The notes: generated from the letters alone by a model not told the origin. Positions 31,752 through 42,078 are shown, numbered from the stretch's first letter. The stretch is 64,000 bases of DNA from Pseudomonas sp. GM41(2012) (GCF_000282315.2 NZ_AKJN02000005.1:124001-188000), one strand, 5' to 3'. Translations and numbers: made by a program.

Positions 31752-34700
31752 ATGGCTGCTTTAACCTTATCGAACAGCTTCAGTTTTCTGGCGGATCAGG
31801 ATTGGGAATGGGTCGTCACCAACACTACCAGTACCTCGCTGACCATCAGTGACGGGGTTCATACACAAGTCTTTACGGGTAACTTCACATACCCTTCTCC
31901 AGGCGTCGTCGCCGGTACCGTGACCGGCAGCACCTACAGAGAAAACGGGGTCCTCATCTACACCCTCACCGGGATCTCCAAGAGTGCGGCGCAGCTGGCC
32001 GAGTTTGCACAAACGCCGGGCGATACCCAGGCAACCTATGCCTCTATCTTGAGTGGCAATGACACCATCACCGGCAGCTCGGGCAATGACACCCTGTTGG
32101 GCTATGCCGGCAACGACCTGCTTGATGGCGGGGCAGGCGCCGACACCCTTGATGGTGGCGCTGGCAACGACACTTATATCGTCGATAATCTGGGCGATGT
32201 CATCAGTGAAACCGGCGAGGGTGCAGCGGGGGGGATCGATACCGTCATGTCGTCGGTCACTATCCGGCTCGCGACCAATATTGAAAACCTGACGTTTACC
32301 GGCACCGGCAACGCCAAGGCCAAGGGCAATGCCCTTGATAACCTGATGATCGGTAACACCGCCAATAACTTTTTTGACGGCTTCGGCGGCGCGGATACCT
32401 ATCAGGGCGGTGTGGGTGACGATGGCTATGTCATCGAGTTGACCGACGACAACAAAGTGGTCGACGTCATTATCGAGAAGGCGGGCGAAGGCTACGATTT
32501 TGTCGAGATCTGGGGTGGGGACGCTAGCCTGGGAACTGTCAACATCACCATGGCCGCGAACCTTGAAGAGGCCGACGCCAGCTACAGCAACAGTGGTTCT
32601 CTGATAAATATCACGGGTAACGCGCTGGCCAACAACATCATCGGTAACGACGCAGCCAATACCCTGGATGGTGGCGCTGGCGCCGACATTCTGAGTGGAG
32701 GGGCAGGTGACGACACCTATATCGTCGACAGCATCGCCGATGTGATCAACGAAGGGGTCGATCAAGGAACCGATACCGTCAAGGTCGCCATCCCGACGGC
32801 CGGCGGCACCTACGTCTTGGGTGACAACCTTGAGAACGCCACGCTTATCAATACCGTCGCGTTCAACCTCACCGGTAACTCACTCAATAACGTGCTGACC
32901 GGTAATGCCGCCGCCAACGTGCTGGACGGTGCTGCCGGCGCTGACACCTTGCAAGGGGGGCTGGGCAACGACACCTACATCGTCGATGCGGATGACACGG
33001 TGGTCGAAGGCCTGAACGGCGGGGTCGACCTGGTCAAGTCGGACCAGACCTACACGCTGGGCGCCAACGTCGAAAACCTCACGCTCACCGGCACTGGCAA
33101 CATCAATGGCAAGGGTAATGGGCTGGCCAACATCATCACCGGTAACGACGGCAACAATAAACTCGACGGTGTGGGGGGCGTGGATACGCTGATCGGCGGC
33201 AAGGGCAATGACCAGTATGTCGTCGACCTGACCGCCACCAACCTGCTGGAGGACAAGGTGGTCGAGATCGCTGGTGAGGGCATCGATACCCTGACGCTGG
33301 CCAGTGCGTTTACTAACACCACGGTCACCACTCTGGTCCTGGACGCCAACCTGGAAAACGTCGATGCCCGGGATACCGGCACGCTGTCGCTGAACCTCAC
33401 TGGCAACGCTTCGGCCAACCTCATCCAGGGCAATGCCGGCAAAAACACCCTCAATGGGGGACTTGGCGCCGATACCTTGATCGGCGGCCTGGGTGACGAC
33501 ACCTACGTCGTCGACAACGTCGGTGACACCGTCACCGAGGATGCAGACGCCGGGACCGACACCGTCAACGTGGCCATCGCCCTGGCGGGCGGCACCTACA
33601 CCCTGGGTGAAAACCTGGAAAATGCCACGCTGACCAACACCGTGGCCTACAACCTGACCGGCAACGAACTGGTCAACACCCTGACCGGTAACGCGGCGGC
33701 CAACCGCATCGACGGCGGCGCCGGTGCCGATGTCATGAACGGGGGCGCGGGCAACGATACCTATGTGGTCGATACCGTCGGTGAAACCATCATCGACAGT
33801 GCCGGCATCGACACGGTCGAATCCGCGGTGAGCTACACCCTGGGTGCGACGCTGGAAAACCTCACGCTGACCGGCAGTGACGCCGTCAATGGTACCGGTA
33901 ACGCGTTGGCCAATATTTTGGACGGCTCGCAAAACAGTGCCGCCAACGTGCTGACCGGCCTGGCCGGCAACGACACCTACATCGTCGATGCGGATGACAC
34001 GGTGGTCGAAGGCCTGAACGGCGGGGTCGACCTGGTCAAGTCGGACCAGACCTATACGCTGGGCGCCAACGTCGAAAACCTCACGCTCACCGGCACTGGC
34101 AACATCAATGGCAAGGGTAATGGACTGGCCAACATCATCACCGGCAACGACGGCAACAATAAACTCGACGGTGTGGGGGGCGTGGATACGCTGATCGGCG
34201 GCAAGGGCAATGACCAGTATGTCGTCGACCTGACCGCCACCAACCTGCTGGAGGACAAGGTGGTCGAGATCGCCGGTGAGGGCATCGATACCCTGACGCT
34301 GGCCAGTGCGTTTACTAACACCACGGTCACCACTCTGGTCCTGGACGCCAACCTGGAAAACGTCGATGCCCGGGATACCGGCACGCTGTCGCTGAACCTC
34401 ACTGGCAACGCTTCGGCCAACCTCATCCAGGGCAATGCCGGCAAAAACACCCTCAATGGGGGACTTGGCGCCGATACCTTGATCGGCGGCCTGGGTGACG
34501 ACACCTACGTCGTCGACAACGTCGGTGACACCGTCACCGAGGATGCAGACGCCGGGACCGACACCGTCAACGTGGCCATCGCCCTGGCGGGCGGCACCTA
34601 CACCCTGGGTGAAAACCTGGAAAATGCCACGCTGACCAACACCGTGGCCTACAACCTGACCGGCAACGAACTGGTCAACACCCTGACCGGTAACGCGGCG

Positions 34701-36587
34701 GCCAACCGCATCGACGGCGGCGCCGGTGCCGATGTCATGAACGGGGGCGCGGGCAACGATACCTATGTGGTCGATACCGTCGGTGAAACCATCATCGACA
34801 GTGCCGGCATCGACACGGTCGAATCCGCGGTGAGCTACACCCTGGGTGCGACGCTGGAAAACCTCACGCTGACCGGCAGTGCCGCCGTCAATGCCACCGG
34901 TAACGCGTTGGCCAATATTTTGGACGGCTCGCAAAACAGTGCCGCCAACGTGCTGACCGGCCTGGCCGGCAACGACACCTACATCGTCGATGCGGATGAC
35001 ACGGTGGTCGAAGGCCTGAACGGCGGGGTCGACCTGGTCAAGTCGGACCAGACCTACACGCTGGGCGCCAACGTCGAAAACCTCACGCTCACCGGCACTG
35101 GCAACATCAATGCTACGGGCAATGCCCTGAACAACACATTGATCGGCAACGCCGGCAACAACCAGCTTTACGGTGGCCTGGGTGTCGACATCCTCAAGGG
35201 CGGCACGGGCGATGACCTGTATCTGGTCGATTTGAATGCCACGAACCAGTTGGAAGATACCCTGACCGAGAACGCCGGCGAGGGGGGCGATACCGTCCGC
35301 TTGCAGGGCGGAGCCGTACTGGCGTCTTCGAGCTTGCTGACCCTGGGCGCCAATCTGGAAAACCTCGACGCCAGCTTGACCGGCACCACGCTGCTCAACC
35401 TCACGGGTAACGCGCTGAACAACGAACTGATCGGCAATAGCGCGAACAACACCCTCGACGGCGGTGCCGGCAACGATACGCTCAACGGCGGTGCGGGCAA
35501 CGACACACTCAATGGTGGGATCGGCAGCGACATCCTGATCGGTGGGCTGGGTGACGATATCTACACGGTCGACAACCTGGGCGACAGCGTGACGGAAAAC
35601 GCTGCTGAGGGTACCGACCTGGTCAGGGTAGCCATAGCCACCGCAGGGGGGACCTACAACCTGAGCGCCAACGTGGAGTATGCAACGCTAGTCAACACCG
35701 TAGCGTTCGACCTGACCGGTAATGACCTGAACAACACCTTGACGGGTAACGCGGCGAACAACCGTATCGACGGTGGAGCGGGGGCCGACCTCATGATCGG
35801 TGGCGCCGGTAACGACACCTATATCGTCGACAATATCGGTGACGGAATTGTTGACAGCGCCGGGGTGGATACCGTCCTGTCCAGCATCAGTTACGACCTG
35901 AATGAGAACAGCGTCGAGAACCTCACGCTGACCGGCACAGCTGACATCGATGCTGACGGCAACACGCTGGCCAACATCCTGACCGGTAACAGCGGAAACA
36001 ACAAACTCGATGGCTGGGAGGGCGTCGATACGTTGGTGGGGGGAGCTGGCAACGATCAGTACAATGTCGATCTGACCAGCACGAATGCGTTGCAGGACAA
36101 ACTGGTCGAAGTGGCCAGCGAGGGCAACGACACCGTTGTGGTTTGGGGGGGGGTGGCGGGTCTCAACGTGGCCACCATCACCCTGGGGGCAAACCTGGAA
36201 AACCTCGACCTCAGCAATACCGAAGCTAACGTCAAGCTCAATCTGCTCGGCAACGCTCTGGACAACGTGCTGACGGGCAATACGTCGCAGAACGTGTTCA
36301 CCGGGGGATTGGGTAGCGACACGTTCACGTTCACCAATCTGGGCCAGTTGGGCCTGACCAGTGCAAACTGGGACGTCGTCACCGATTTCACATCGGGTAC
36401 CGATCATATTGATCTGACGGGGTTGGGCACCTTCCAACTGCTCGACAGCAATACGGCCTTTACGGATGCCGGGCAATTGAAACTGACCGATGGTGTGCTG
36501 TATGGGACGACCAACATCGGAGCTGACGCAGATTTCGCCATCAAGCTCACCGGGGTTGCCACTTTGACGCAGTCCGACTTCGTCTGA
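31752..36587 (+). CDS. Large RTX-type calcium-binding repeat protein, probably type I secreted
   Basis: 1611 residues, no Sec signal. After an N-terminal domain of about 95 residues come many GGAGNDTL / GNDTY nonapeptide blocks alternating with beta-solenoid segments ([14 protein letters not shown]). The C-terminal segment [10 protein letters not shown]... [11 protein letters not shown]... LTQSDFV resembles M10-type serralysin C-termini and secretion signals recognised by type I systems. No HlyBD/TolC genes are in view. Residues 405-738 and 739-1072 are near-identical (see tandem repeat). Calcium binding outside the cell is expected. No catalytic domain is evident, so it may be an adhesin or extracellular scaffold. 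Confidence 0.85.
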   Translation: MAALTLSNSFSFLADQDWEWVVTNTTSTSLTISDGVHTQVFTGNFTYPSPGVVAGTVTGSTYRENGVLIYTLTGISKSAAQLAEFAQTPGDTQATYASILSGNDTITGSSGNDTLLGYAGNDLLDGGAGADTLDGGAGNDTYIVDNLGDVISETGEGAAGGIDTVMSSVTIRLATNIENLTFTGTGNAKAKGNALDNLMIGNTANNFFDGFGGADTYQGGVGDDGYVIELTDDNKVVDVIIEKAGEGYDFVEIWGGDASLGTVNITMAANLEEADASYSNSGSLINITGNALANNIIGNDAANTLDGGAGADILSGGAGDDTYIVDSIADVINEGVDQGTDTVKVAIPTAGGTYVLGDNLENATLINTVAFNLTGNSLNNVLTGNAAANVLDGAAGADTLQGGLGNDTYIVDADDTVVEGLNGGVDLVKSDQTYTLGANVENLTLTGTGNINGKGNGLANIITGNDGNNKLDGVGGVDTLIGGKGNDQYVVDLTATNLLEDKVVEIAGEGIDTLTLASAFTNTTVTTLVLDANLENVDARDTGTLSLNLTGNASANLIQGNAGKNTLNGGLGADTLIGGLGDDTYVVDNVGDTVTEDADAGTDTVNVAIALAGGTYTLGENLENATLTNTVAYNLTGNELVNTLTGNAAANRIDGGAGADVMNGGAGNDTYVVDTVGETIIDSAGIDTVESAVSYTLGATLENLTLTGSDAVNGTGNALANILDGSQNSAANVLTGLAGNDTYIVDADDTVVEGLNGGVDLVKSDQTYTLGANVENLTLTGTGNINGKGNGLANIITGNDGNNKLDGVGGVDTLIGGKGNDQYVVDLTATNLLEDKVVEIAGEGIDTLTLASAFTNTTVTTLVLDANLENVDARDTGTLSLNLTGNASANLIQGNAGKNTLNGGLGADTLIGGLGDDTYVVDNVGDTVTEDADAGTDTVNVAIALAGGTYTLGENLENATLTNTVAYNLTGNELVNTLTGNAAANRIDGGAGADVMNGGAGNDTYVVDTVGETIIDSAGIDTVESAVSYTLGATLENLTLTGSAAVNATGNALANILDGSQNSAANVLTGLAGNDTYIVDADDTVVEGLNGGVDLVKSDQTYTLGANVENLTLTGTGNINATGNALNNTLIGNAGNNQLYGGLGVDILKGGTGDDLYLVDLNATNQLEDTLTENAGEGGDTVRLQGGAVLASSSLLTLGANLENLDASLTGTTLLNLTGNALNNELIGNSANNTLDGGAGNDTLNGGAGNDTLNGGIGSDILIGGLGDDIYTVDNLGDSVTENAAEGTDLVRVAIATAGGTYNLSANVEYATLVNTVAFDLTGNDLNNTLTGNAANNRIDGGAGADLMIGGAGNDTYIVDNIGDGIVDSAGVDTVLSSISYDLNENSVENLTLTGTADIDADGNTLANILTGNSGNNKLDGWEGVDTLVGGAGNDQYNVDLTSTNALQDKLVEVASEGNDTVVVWGGVAGLNVATITLGANLENLDLSNTEANVKLNLLGNALDNVLTGNTSQNVFTGGLGSDTFTFTNLGQLGLTSANWDVVTDFTSGTDHIDLTGLGTFQLLDSNTAFTDAGQLKLTDGVLYGTTNIGADADFAIKLTGVATLTQSDFV
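32964..35112. repeat. Tandem near-identical 1002-bp duplication within the RTX gene
   Basis: Copy 1 about 32964-33965, copy 2 about 33966-34967, partial third copy about 34968-35112. The segment ACACCTACATCGTCGATGCG recurs at 32971, 33973 and 34975, so the period is 1002 bases (334 codons) exactly. Only a handful of substitutions separate copies 1 and 2 (for example TACACG/TATACG and the GACGCCGTCAATGG / GCCGCCGTCAATGC stretch). Confidence 0.93.
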
Positions 36588-36600
36588 GTTGCAGCGCCAT

Positions 36601-36640
36601 GATCCGGGGGGAGCCTTCAGTGCTCGCCCGGGATCGCTTT
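36601..36640 (+). terminator. Probable terminator of the RTX gene
   Basis: GATCCGGGGGGAGC and GCTCGCCCGGGATC pair with two mismatches across a 7-base loop, followed by a short T-rich stretch, 14 bases after the RTX stop. Confidence 0.55.
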
Positions 36641-36774
36641 ATTCCGCTCGCGGAAGTAACTCATCAATCATCTGCAAGCAATGATTCAACCCCGGCGATA
36701 CGTCACCCACGCGCCTGCTGAGAGTAATCGGCGAGGTCGCGTTCTCTTCCAAAAGCGCAGTGAAACCGATGTCA
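36639..36774 (-). pseudogene. Remnant of a catR-like gene 3' end
   Basis: Reads on the minus strand as the last part of a LysR protein ending HCLQMIDELLPRAE and stop. Similarity to catR 37342-37470 is clear: ATCATCTGCAAGCAATGATTC is shared except that the copies diverge afterwards. The rest of the gene is missing; it joins, at about 36772-36775, the remnant of the deacetylase gene. Confidence 0.85.
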
Positions 36775-36983
36775 ATCGCTACACCACCCGGCATACTCGT
36801 GAATACCTGCAAATCCTCCTCGACAGTGCACAGGCTACCGGTGTGAAAACCGCAGAAAAGCCGTTTTACGACGACACGGCAGCGCTGCAACGGGCCGCCA
36901 TGGTGCGTACCGTTCGCGACAGTTCACAGCCGGTTGAGTTACCGGGGCTCTGGAATTGGATCTGGGGTGGGGATTCTCACTGA
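36775..36983 (+). pseudogene. Remnant of deacetylase gene 3' end
   Basis: Matches 31285-31490 (NRYTARHTREYLQILLDS to the stop codon GDSH*), with an estimated 15-16 percent base differences. The 5' part and motifs 1-3 are missing, so no enzyme is made. It is fused head-on with the catR remnant; translation would give a chimeric 100-residue peptide with no domain meaning. Confidence 0.85.
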
Positions 36984-37102
36984 AAGGTCGCCAAAGTGAG
37001 AAACAGCTAACACTTATTTTGAGCTTTGGCAGGCGCAGGATTTGAAAAGCCCATCTATGCTGAGCAAGTTGGATCCGATTTCCTGCCACGGAGGCGTCAG
37101 TC

Positions 37103-37345
37103 ATGGTTTCAGTTCCTGAGCTTTGCCGCATTGTTGAGTCCGGTTTTCAACCGCTTTCCTGTGCCTGCACGGTGAATCCCGACGGAACGTTACGGATCAA
37201 GGTCTACGAACCCGCCGCCGGGCGCATTGATCTGTTGATTACCGGTGTATCACCCGAACGGCTGACTACCGTTCGTGATGTCTCCAATCTGATTGGCGAG
37301 TTGCGCATTGAGATGCGCGCCGGTCGTCGGGCGTTTGCCGGCTAG
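37103..37345 (+). CDS. DUF1652 small protein
   Basis: 80 residues: MVSVPELCRIVESGFQPLSCACTV, then NPDGTLRIKVYEPAAGRIDLLITGVSPERL and RDVSNLIGELRIEMRAGR. This is the conserved Pseudomonas DUF1652 pattern. It converges with catR with a four-base overlap of the stops. It occupies the Y position in a duplicated locus between the deacetylase/catR remnants and catR. GGAGGCGTCAGTC before ATG supports the start. Confidence 0.8.
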   Translation: MVSVPELCRIVESGFQPLSCACTVNPDGTLRIKVYEPAAGRIDLLITGVSPERLTTVRDVSNLIGELRIEMRAGRRAFAG

Positions 37346-38226
37346 GCCCGCGGCTGCAGTTCATCAATCATCTGCAAGCAATGATTCAATCCCGGCGATA
37401 CGTCGCCCACGCGCCTGCTGAGAATGATCGGCGAGGTCGCGTTGTCCTCCAGCAGCGGCGTGAAACCAATGTCGTCGCGGTGCAGCAACTGCACCGAGGC
37501 CGGCACCAGGGTGACGCCGATTCCCGCTCCCACCAGACCGATGGCTGTTTGCAGCTCGTTGGTCCATTGCGCCACATGAATGCTCACGCCATAGGATTCG
37601 AACAACGCGATCACATGGTCGGCGTAGCTGGGGCGTGGGTTGCCGGGGTACAGCACGAAGGGTTCTTTCGCCAATTCGCGAAGGCTGATCGGCCCGGCCA
37701 GTAATGGGTGACCGGCGGGCAGGGCGGCGACCAGTCGGTCTTCGGTCAATACAGTCTGGATGATCGCCGGGTCGTCGATGCGGATTCGGCCGAAACCGAT
37801 ATCGATGCGCCCGGCCTTGAGCGCCTGCACTTGTTGCAGCGTGGTCATTTCCGAGAGCCCCAGTTCAAGCTCCAGGGGCTCGCCGCTGCGCAAACGGCGA
37901 ATCAGTTCCGGCAGCACGCCGTAGAGCGTCGACGGGGCGAAACCGATGCCCAGCCAGGTCTTTTCGCCCAGACCGATCCGCCGCGTGTTGTCGCACACCT
38001 TGCTCAGTTGCTCGAGCAGGGCGGTGGAGTGCTCATGGAAAAACCGCCCGGCATCGGTCAGCTTCAGCGGCCGCCCGCGTTCCAGCAACAACACCCCGAG
38101 TTCATCCTCCAGTTGCTGCATCTGCCGGCTCAGTGGCGGCTGGGCGATGTGCAGCAGTTCAGCGGCACGGGTGAAATTGAGGGTTTGAGCCAATACCTGA
38201 AAATACCGCAGGTGACGCAGTTCCAT
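37342..38226 (-). CDS. catR: CatR, LysR-family regulator of the catBC genes
   Basis: 294 residues: helix-turn-helix at 1-62 (MELRHLRYFQVLAQTLNFTRAAELLHIAQPPLSRQMQQLE); effector domain from about 90 (TWLGIGFAPSTLYGVLPELIRR). CatR activates catBCA in response to cis,cis-muconate and binds as a tetramer. It is divergent from catB with a perfect palindrome ATACCTTAAAGGTAT between them. A remnant of its 3' end lies at 36639-36774. Confidence 0.92.
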   Translation of the reverse strand: MELRHLRYFQVLAQTLNFTRAAELLHIAQPPLSRQMQQLEDELGVLLLERGRPLKLTDAGRFFHEHSTALLEQLSKVCDNTRRIGLGEKTWLGIGFAPSTLYGVLPELIRRLRSGEPLELELGLSEMTTLQQVQALKAGRIDIGFGRIRIDDPAIIQTVLTEDRLVAALPAGHPLLAGPISLRELAKEPFVLYPGNPRPSYADHVIALFESYGVSIHVAQWTNELQTAIGLVGAGIGVTLVPASVQLLHRDDIGFTPLLEDNATSPIILSRRVGDVSPGLNHCLQMIDELQPRA

Positions 38227-38252
38227 GGGGCCTCCAGTCGCAAGTCGGTTGC

Positions 38253-38267
38253 ATACCTTAAAGGTAT
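38253..38267. promoter_or_regulatory. CatR-type operator palindrome
   Basis: ATACCTTAAAGGTAT is a perfect 15-base palindrome between divergent catR and catB. It contains the T-N11-A core of LysR sites and lies 87 bases before the catB ATG. Confidence 0.7.
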
Positions 38268-38353
38268 CAAGTCAGACCAATTCTATATTGGCTTCCCGAA
38301 AAAAGCCGTACCAGAATCGGTTCCAGAACTTTAAGAACCTGACAGGTATCGAC

Positions 38354-39502
38354 ATGCTTGCAACAGCCATTGAATCGATCGAGACGATCATCGTCGATCT
38401 GCCGACCATCCGCCCGCACAAGCTGGCGATGCACACCATGCAGAACCAGACCCTGGTGATCATTCGCGTGCGCTGTGCCGACGGCATTGAAGGTGTTGGC
38501 GAATCCACCACCATCGGTGGCCTGGCCTATGGCAACGAAAGCCCTGACAGCATCAAGACCAACATCGACAAACACTTCGCGCCGCTGCTGCTGGGCCAGG
38601 ACAGCGCCAACGTGAATGCCGCGATGTTGCGCCTGGAGCGCAGCATCCGGGGCAACACGTTCGCTAAATCAGGTATCGAAACCGCCTTGCTCGACGCTCA
38701 GGGAAAACGCCTTGGGCTGCCGGTCAGCGAGTTGCTGGGAGGCCGCGTTCGCGATGCCCTGCCAGTGGCGTGGACCCTGGCCAGTGGCGACACCGGCAAG
38801 GACATCGCCGAAGCGGAAAAAATGCTCGACCTGCGCCGCCACCGGATCTTCAAACTGAAAATCGGTGCCGGCGAAGTCAACCGCGACCTGGCTCACGTTA
38901 TTGCAATCAAGAAAGCCTTGGGCGATCGCGCCAGCGTGCGGGTCGATGTCAATCAGGCCTGGGATGAAGCGGTCGCGTTGCGCGCCTGCCGGATCCTGGG
39001 AACCAACGGCATCGACCTGATCGAACAGCCGATCTCGCGCAACAACCGGGCCGGCATGGCGCGCCTGAACGCCATGAGCCCGGCGCCAATCATGGCCGAC
39101 GAATCCATCGAATGCGTGGAGGATGCGTTCAACCTGGCCCGTGAAGGCGCGGCCTCGGTGTTCGCCCTGAAAATCGCCAAGAACGGCGGCCCGCGCGCCG
39201 TGTTGCGAACCGCCGCCATAGCCGAAGCGGCCGGTATCGGCCTGTATGGCGGCACTATGCTCGAAGGTGGCATCGGCACCCTGGCCTCGGCCCATGCCTT
39301 TGTCACGCTGAACAAACTGGCGTGGGACACCGAGCTGTTCGGCCCGTTGCTGCTGACTGAAGACATTCTCAGCGAGCCGCTGGTCTATCGCGATTTTGAG
39401 TTGCACGTGCCGAAAACACCGGGGCTGGGCCTGAACCTCGATGAAGAACGTCTGGCGTTCTTCCGTCGAGACAAAACCTCTACTGCCATTCATCAAGCCT
39501 GA
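38354..39502 (+). CDS. catB: Muconate cycloisomerase
   Basis: 382 residues of the mandelate racemase/muconate lactonising family. Catalytic K167 and K169 in FKLKIG; metal ligands D198 (VRVDVNQ), E224 (LIEQPIS) and D249 (IMADES); K273. It converts cis,cis-muconate to (+)-muconolactone. A longer frame upstream runs into the promoter region; ATG at MLATAIES is the usual start. First gene of catBCA, 128 bases from catR. Confidence 0.95.
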   Translation: MLATAIESIETIIVDLPTIRPHKLAMHTMQNQTLVIIRVRCADGIEGVGESTTIGGLAYGNESPDSIKTNIDKHFAPLLLGQDSANVNAAMLRLERSIRGNTFAKSGIETALLDAQGKRLGLPVSELLGGRVRDALPVAWTLASGDTGKDIAEAEKMLDLRRHRIFKLKIGAGEVNRDLAHVIAIKKALGDRASVRVDVNQAWDEAVALRACRILGTNGIDLIEQPISRNNRAGMARLNAMSPAPIMADESIECVEDAFNLAREGAASVFALKIAKNGGPRAVLRTAAIAEAAGIGLYGGTMLEGGIGTLASAHAFVTLNKLAWDTELFGPLLLTEDILSEPLVYRDFELHVPKTPGLGLNLDEERLAFFRRDKTSTAIHQA

Positions 39503-39512
39503 GGAGAGCATT

Positions 39513-39803
39513 ATGCTGTTCCACGTAAAAATGACCGTGAACCTGCCGGTCGATATGAATCCGCAAGCAGCCGCCCAATTGAAGGCTGACGAAAAAGCTT
39601 TGGCCCAGCGCCTGCAAGAGCAAGGCAAGTGGCGTCACCTGTGGCGCATCGCCGGGCACTATGCCAATTACAGCGTTTTCGACGTCGACAGCGTGCAGGA
39701 GCTGCACGACCTGCTCATGCAATTGCCGCTGTTTCCGTACATGGCGATCGAGGTCGAGGCGATGTGCCGGCATCCTTCTTCCATTCGCGAGGATGACCGC
39801 TGA
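39513..39803 (+). CDS. catC: Muconolactone delta-isomerase
   Basis: 96 residues, the standard length: MLFHVKMTVNLPVDM, RLQEQGKWRHLWRIAGHYANYSVFDV and MAIEVEAMCRHPSS. It converts muconolactone to 3-oxoadipate enol-lactone as a decamer. GAGGAGAG precedes ATG, 11 bases after catB. Confidence 0.95.
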   Translation: MLFHVKMTVNLPVDMNPQAAAQLKADEKALAQRLQEQGKWRHLWRIAGHYANYSVFDVDSVQELHDLLMQLPLFPYMAIEVEAMCRHPSSIREDDR

Positions 39804-39858
39804 ACCCAGCCTGTTCAGTTCGCTACGCTAATAATTACAAGATGAGGAACCCACCAAA

Positions 39859-40788
39859 ATGAACGTCAAGATTTCCCACACTGCCAGTGTCCAAAAGTTT
39901 CTCGAAGAGGCCAGCGGCCTGCTCAACGACGCCGGCGACCCGCGGGTCAAGGCCCTGGTCTACCGCATCCTGCGTGATTCGGTGAACATCATCGAAGACC
40001 TGGCCGTGACCCCGGAAGAGTTCTGGAAAGCCGTCAACTACCTCAACGTGCTGGGTGCGCGTCAAGAGGCCGGGTTGGTGGTGGCCGGGCTCGGTCTGGA
40101 GCATTACCTCGACCTGCTGATGGACGCCGAAGATGAACAGGCCGGCAAGGCCGGCGGCACACCGCGGACCATCGAAGGCCCTCTGTACGTGGCGGGTGCG
40201 CCGCTGTCGGAAGGCGAAGCGCGACTCGATGACGGCGTCGATCCGGGTGTGGTGCTGTTCATGCAGGGCCAGGTCAAGAACACCGCCGGCGAACCATTGG
40301 CCGGTGCAGTAGTGGATGTCTGGCACGCCAACACCGGCGGCACTTACTCCTATTTCGATACCACCCAGTCGGAGTTCAACCTGCGTCGTCGTATCGTCAC
40401 CGATGCCGAGGGGCGTTATCGCTTCCGCAGCATCGTGCCGTCGGGCTATGGCTGCCCGCCGGACGGTCCGACCCAGCAACTGCTCGATCAACTGGGCCGT
40501 CATGGTCAACGGCCGGCGCACATTCACTTCTTCATCTCCGCGCCGGATCATCGTCACCTGACCACCCAGATCAACCTCGATGGCGATCAATACCTGCACG
40601 ACGACTTCGCGTATGCCACCCGTGACGAGCTGATTGCCAAAATCACCTTCAGCGACGATCCACAGCGCGCAGCGGCGCACGGTGTCAGCGGTCGTTTTGC
40701 CGAAATCGACTTCGATTTCACCTTGCAGACCTCCGCGCAACCCGACGAGCAGCAACGCCACGAGCGGGTCCGCGCACTGGAGGACTGA
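39859..40788 (+). CDS. catA: Catechol 1,2-dioxygenase
   Basis: 309 residues. Fe(III) ligands by position: Y163 in GGTYSYFD, Y197 in PSGYGCP, H221 and H223 in PAHIHFF. N-terminal helical dimerisation part includes LLNDAGDPRVKALVYRILRD. It cleaves catechol between the hydroxyls to cis,cis-muconate. Follows catC after 55 bases; a strong hairpin follows the stop. Confidence 0.95.
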   Translation: MNVKISHTASVQKFLEEASGLLNDAGDPRVKALVYRILRDSVNIIEDLAVTPEEFWKAVNYLNVLGARQEAGLVVAGLGLEHYLDLLMDAEDEQAGKAGGTPRTIEGPLYVAGAPLSEGEARLDDGVDPGVVLFMQGQVKNTAGEPLAGAVVDVWHANTGGTYSYFDTTQSEFNLRRRIVTDAEGRYRFRSIVPSGYGCPPDGPTQQLLDQLGRHGQRPAHIHFFISAPDHRHLTTQINLDGDQYLHDDFAYATRDELIAKITFSDDPQRAAAHGVSGRFAEIDFDFTLQTSAQPDEQQRHERVRALED

Positions 40789-40811
40789 TATCCTCGAACA
40801 ACGGAACCGGG

Positions 40812-40841
40812 CCACGAGATAACCGACCGTTTATCTCGTGG
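40812..40841 (+). terminator. Hairpin after catA
   Basis: CCACGAGATAA and TTATCTCGTGG form a perfect 11-bp stem with an 8-base loop after catA. There is no T run, so it may be a processing hairpin rather than a terminator. Confidence 0.6.
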
Positions 40842-40909
40842 TCTTCGGCGTTTCGATCATTGCCCTGGATTGGCCCGACGCAACCTATAACAACAATGAG
40901 AGTGACCCG

Positions 40910-41869
40910 ATGATGCAAGCGCAACTGTTGAGTCAGCGCAGCACCGTATTCGACCATGCCGACCCTTACGCGGTGTCGGGCTACGTCAATCAGCATGTCG
41001 GTAACCATTGCATTTTGATGCCCCGGGCCGGGCGACCGCTGGCCAGCCTCAATCACCGCAAGTTTGCCAGCCTCGATTTGTGCCGCATCAGCTATGGCGG
41101 CAGCGTGCGGGTTACTTCCGGTGCGCTGGAAAGCATCTATCACCTGCAAGTGTTGCTGCGCGGAAACTGCCTGTGGCGCGGTCATGGCCAGGAACACTAC
41201 TTCGCACCCGGCGAGTTGCTGCTGATCAATCCCGATGATCCGGTGGACCTGACGTACTCCGACGATTGCGAAAAATTCATTCTGAAAGTCCCCACCTCGT
41301 TGCTGGAATCCGTGTGCGATGAGCAGCGCTGGCGGTATCCGGGGCAGGGCGTGCGGTTTCTGGAAAACCGATATCAACTCAATGAACTGGAAGGCTTTGT
41401 CGGTCTGCTGGCGATGATTTGCCAGGAAGCCGAGGCCACCGAGCAGATTCCCAGGGTGCAGGAGCACTACGCTCAGATCATCGTCAGCAAGATGCTCAGC
41501 CTGATGAAGACCAACGTCAGCCGGATCAGTCTTGGCTCACAGACGGCCACGTTCGAGGTGATTGCCGATTACATCGCGGGCCACCTCAAACAGGACATCG
41601 ACAGCGAAGAACTGGCGCGCCAGGCGCGGATGAGTCTGCGCTCGTTGTACGGATTGTTCGAACGCAACGCCGGCACCACACCGAAAAACTACATCCGGCA
41701 AAAACGCCTTGAGCGCATCAACGCCTGCCTGAGCGACCCGACGTGCAACGTGCGTAATGTCACGGAAGTGGCGATGGATTATGGCTTCTTACACTTGGGC
41801 CGTTTCTCCGACAGCTACCGCAAACAGTTTGGCGAACTGCCGTCGGACACCCTCAAACGCCGCCACTGA
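40910..41869 (+). CDS. benR: BenR, AraC/XylS-family activator of benzoate genes
   Basis: 319 residues: N-terminal ligand domain with LASLNHRKFASLDLCRISYGG, and two helix-turn-helix motifs at about 220-310 (LARQARMSLRSLYGLFERNAGTTPKNYIRQKRL and TEVAMDYGFLHLGRFSDSYRKQFGE). It is XylS-like and activates with benzoate. Its likely sites, TGCA-N6-GGATA, lie 174 bases after its stop, ahead of benA. ATG ATG at the start: either could be used. Confidence 0.9.
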   Translation: MMQAQLLSQRSTVFDHADPYAVSGYVNQHVGNHCILMPRAGRPLASLNHRKFASLDLCRISYGGSVRVTSGALESIYHLQVLLRGNCLWRGHGQEHYFAPGELLLINPDDPVDLTYSDDCEKFILKVPTSLLESVCDEQRWRYPGQGVRFLENRYQLNELEGFVGLLAMICQEAEATEQIPRVQEHYAQIIVSKMLSLMKTNVSRISLGSQTATFEVIADYIAGHLKQDIDSEELARQARMSLRSLYGLFERNAGTTPKNYIRQKRLERINACLSDPTCNVRNVTEVAMDYGFLHLGRFSDSYRKQFGELPSDTLKRRH

Positions 41870-41888
41870 CCTCGCAAACACCACCCAT

Positions 41889-41983
41889 CCCTGTGGGAGC
41901 ATGGCTTGCCCGTGATGAGGCCGGCAGGTTCACGATTGATGTCGCCTGACACGACGCCATCGCGAGCAAGCTTTGCTCCTACA
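41889..41983. repeat. Degenerate REP pair
   Basis: CCTGTGGGAGCATGGCTTGCC and, inverted, CGCGAGCAAGCTTTGCTCC with many changes from the REP core. It lies between benR and the benA promoter. Confidence 0.6.
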
Positions 41984-42042
41984 CCGGATCAGCGGTGGAC
42001 TGTATTCCCGCAAACGCCATCCACTCCCATAAAAAATCCCAT

Positions 42043-42078
42043 TGCACAAAACGGATAAAGGTCTGCACCCAGCGGATA
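42043..42078 (+). promoter_or_regulatory. BenR direct repeats of the benA promoter
   Basis: Two sites, TGCACAAAACGGATA (42043-42057) and TGCACCCAGCGGATA (42064-42078), start 21 bases apart and fit the XylS/BenR consensus TGCA-N6-GGNTA exactly. They lie 65 bases before the benA ATG. Confidence 0.9.

Noticed and set aside
32880..34934. 684-residue open frame on the minus strand inside the RTX gene
   Set aside because: It is the antisense of repeated GC-rich RTX codons. Its periodic sequence mirrors the repeats and it has no start signal.
31752..36587. CRISPR-like or direct-repeat array
   Set aside because: The repeats are in-frame RTX codons and the 1002-base unit is a coding duplication. There are no short identical repeats with unique spacers.
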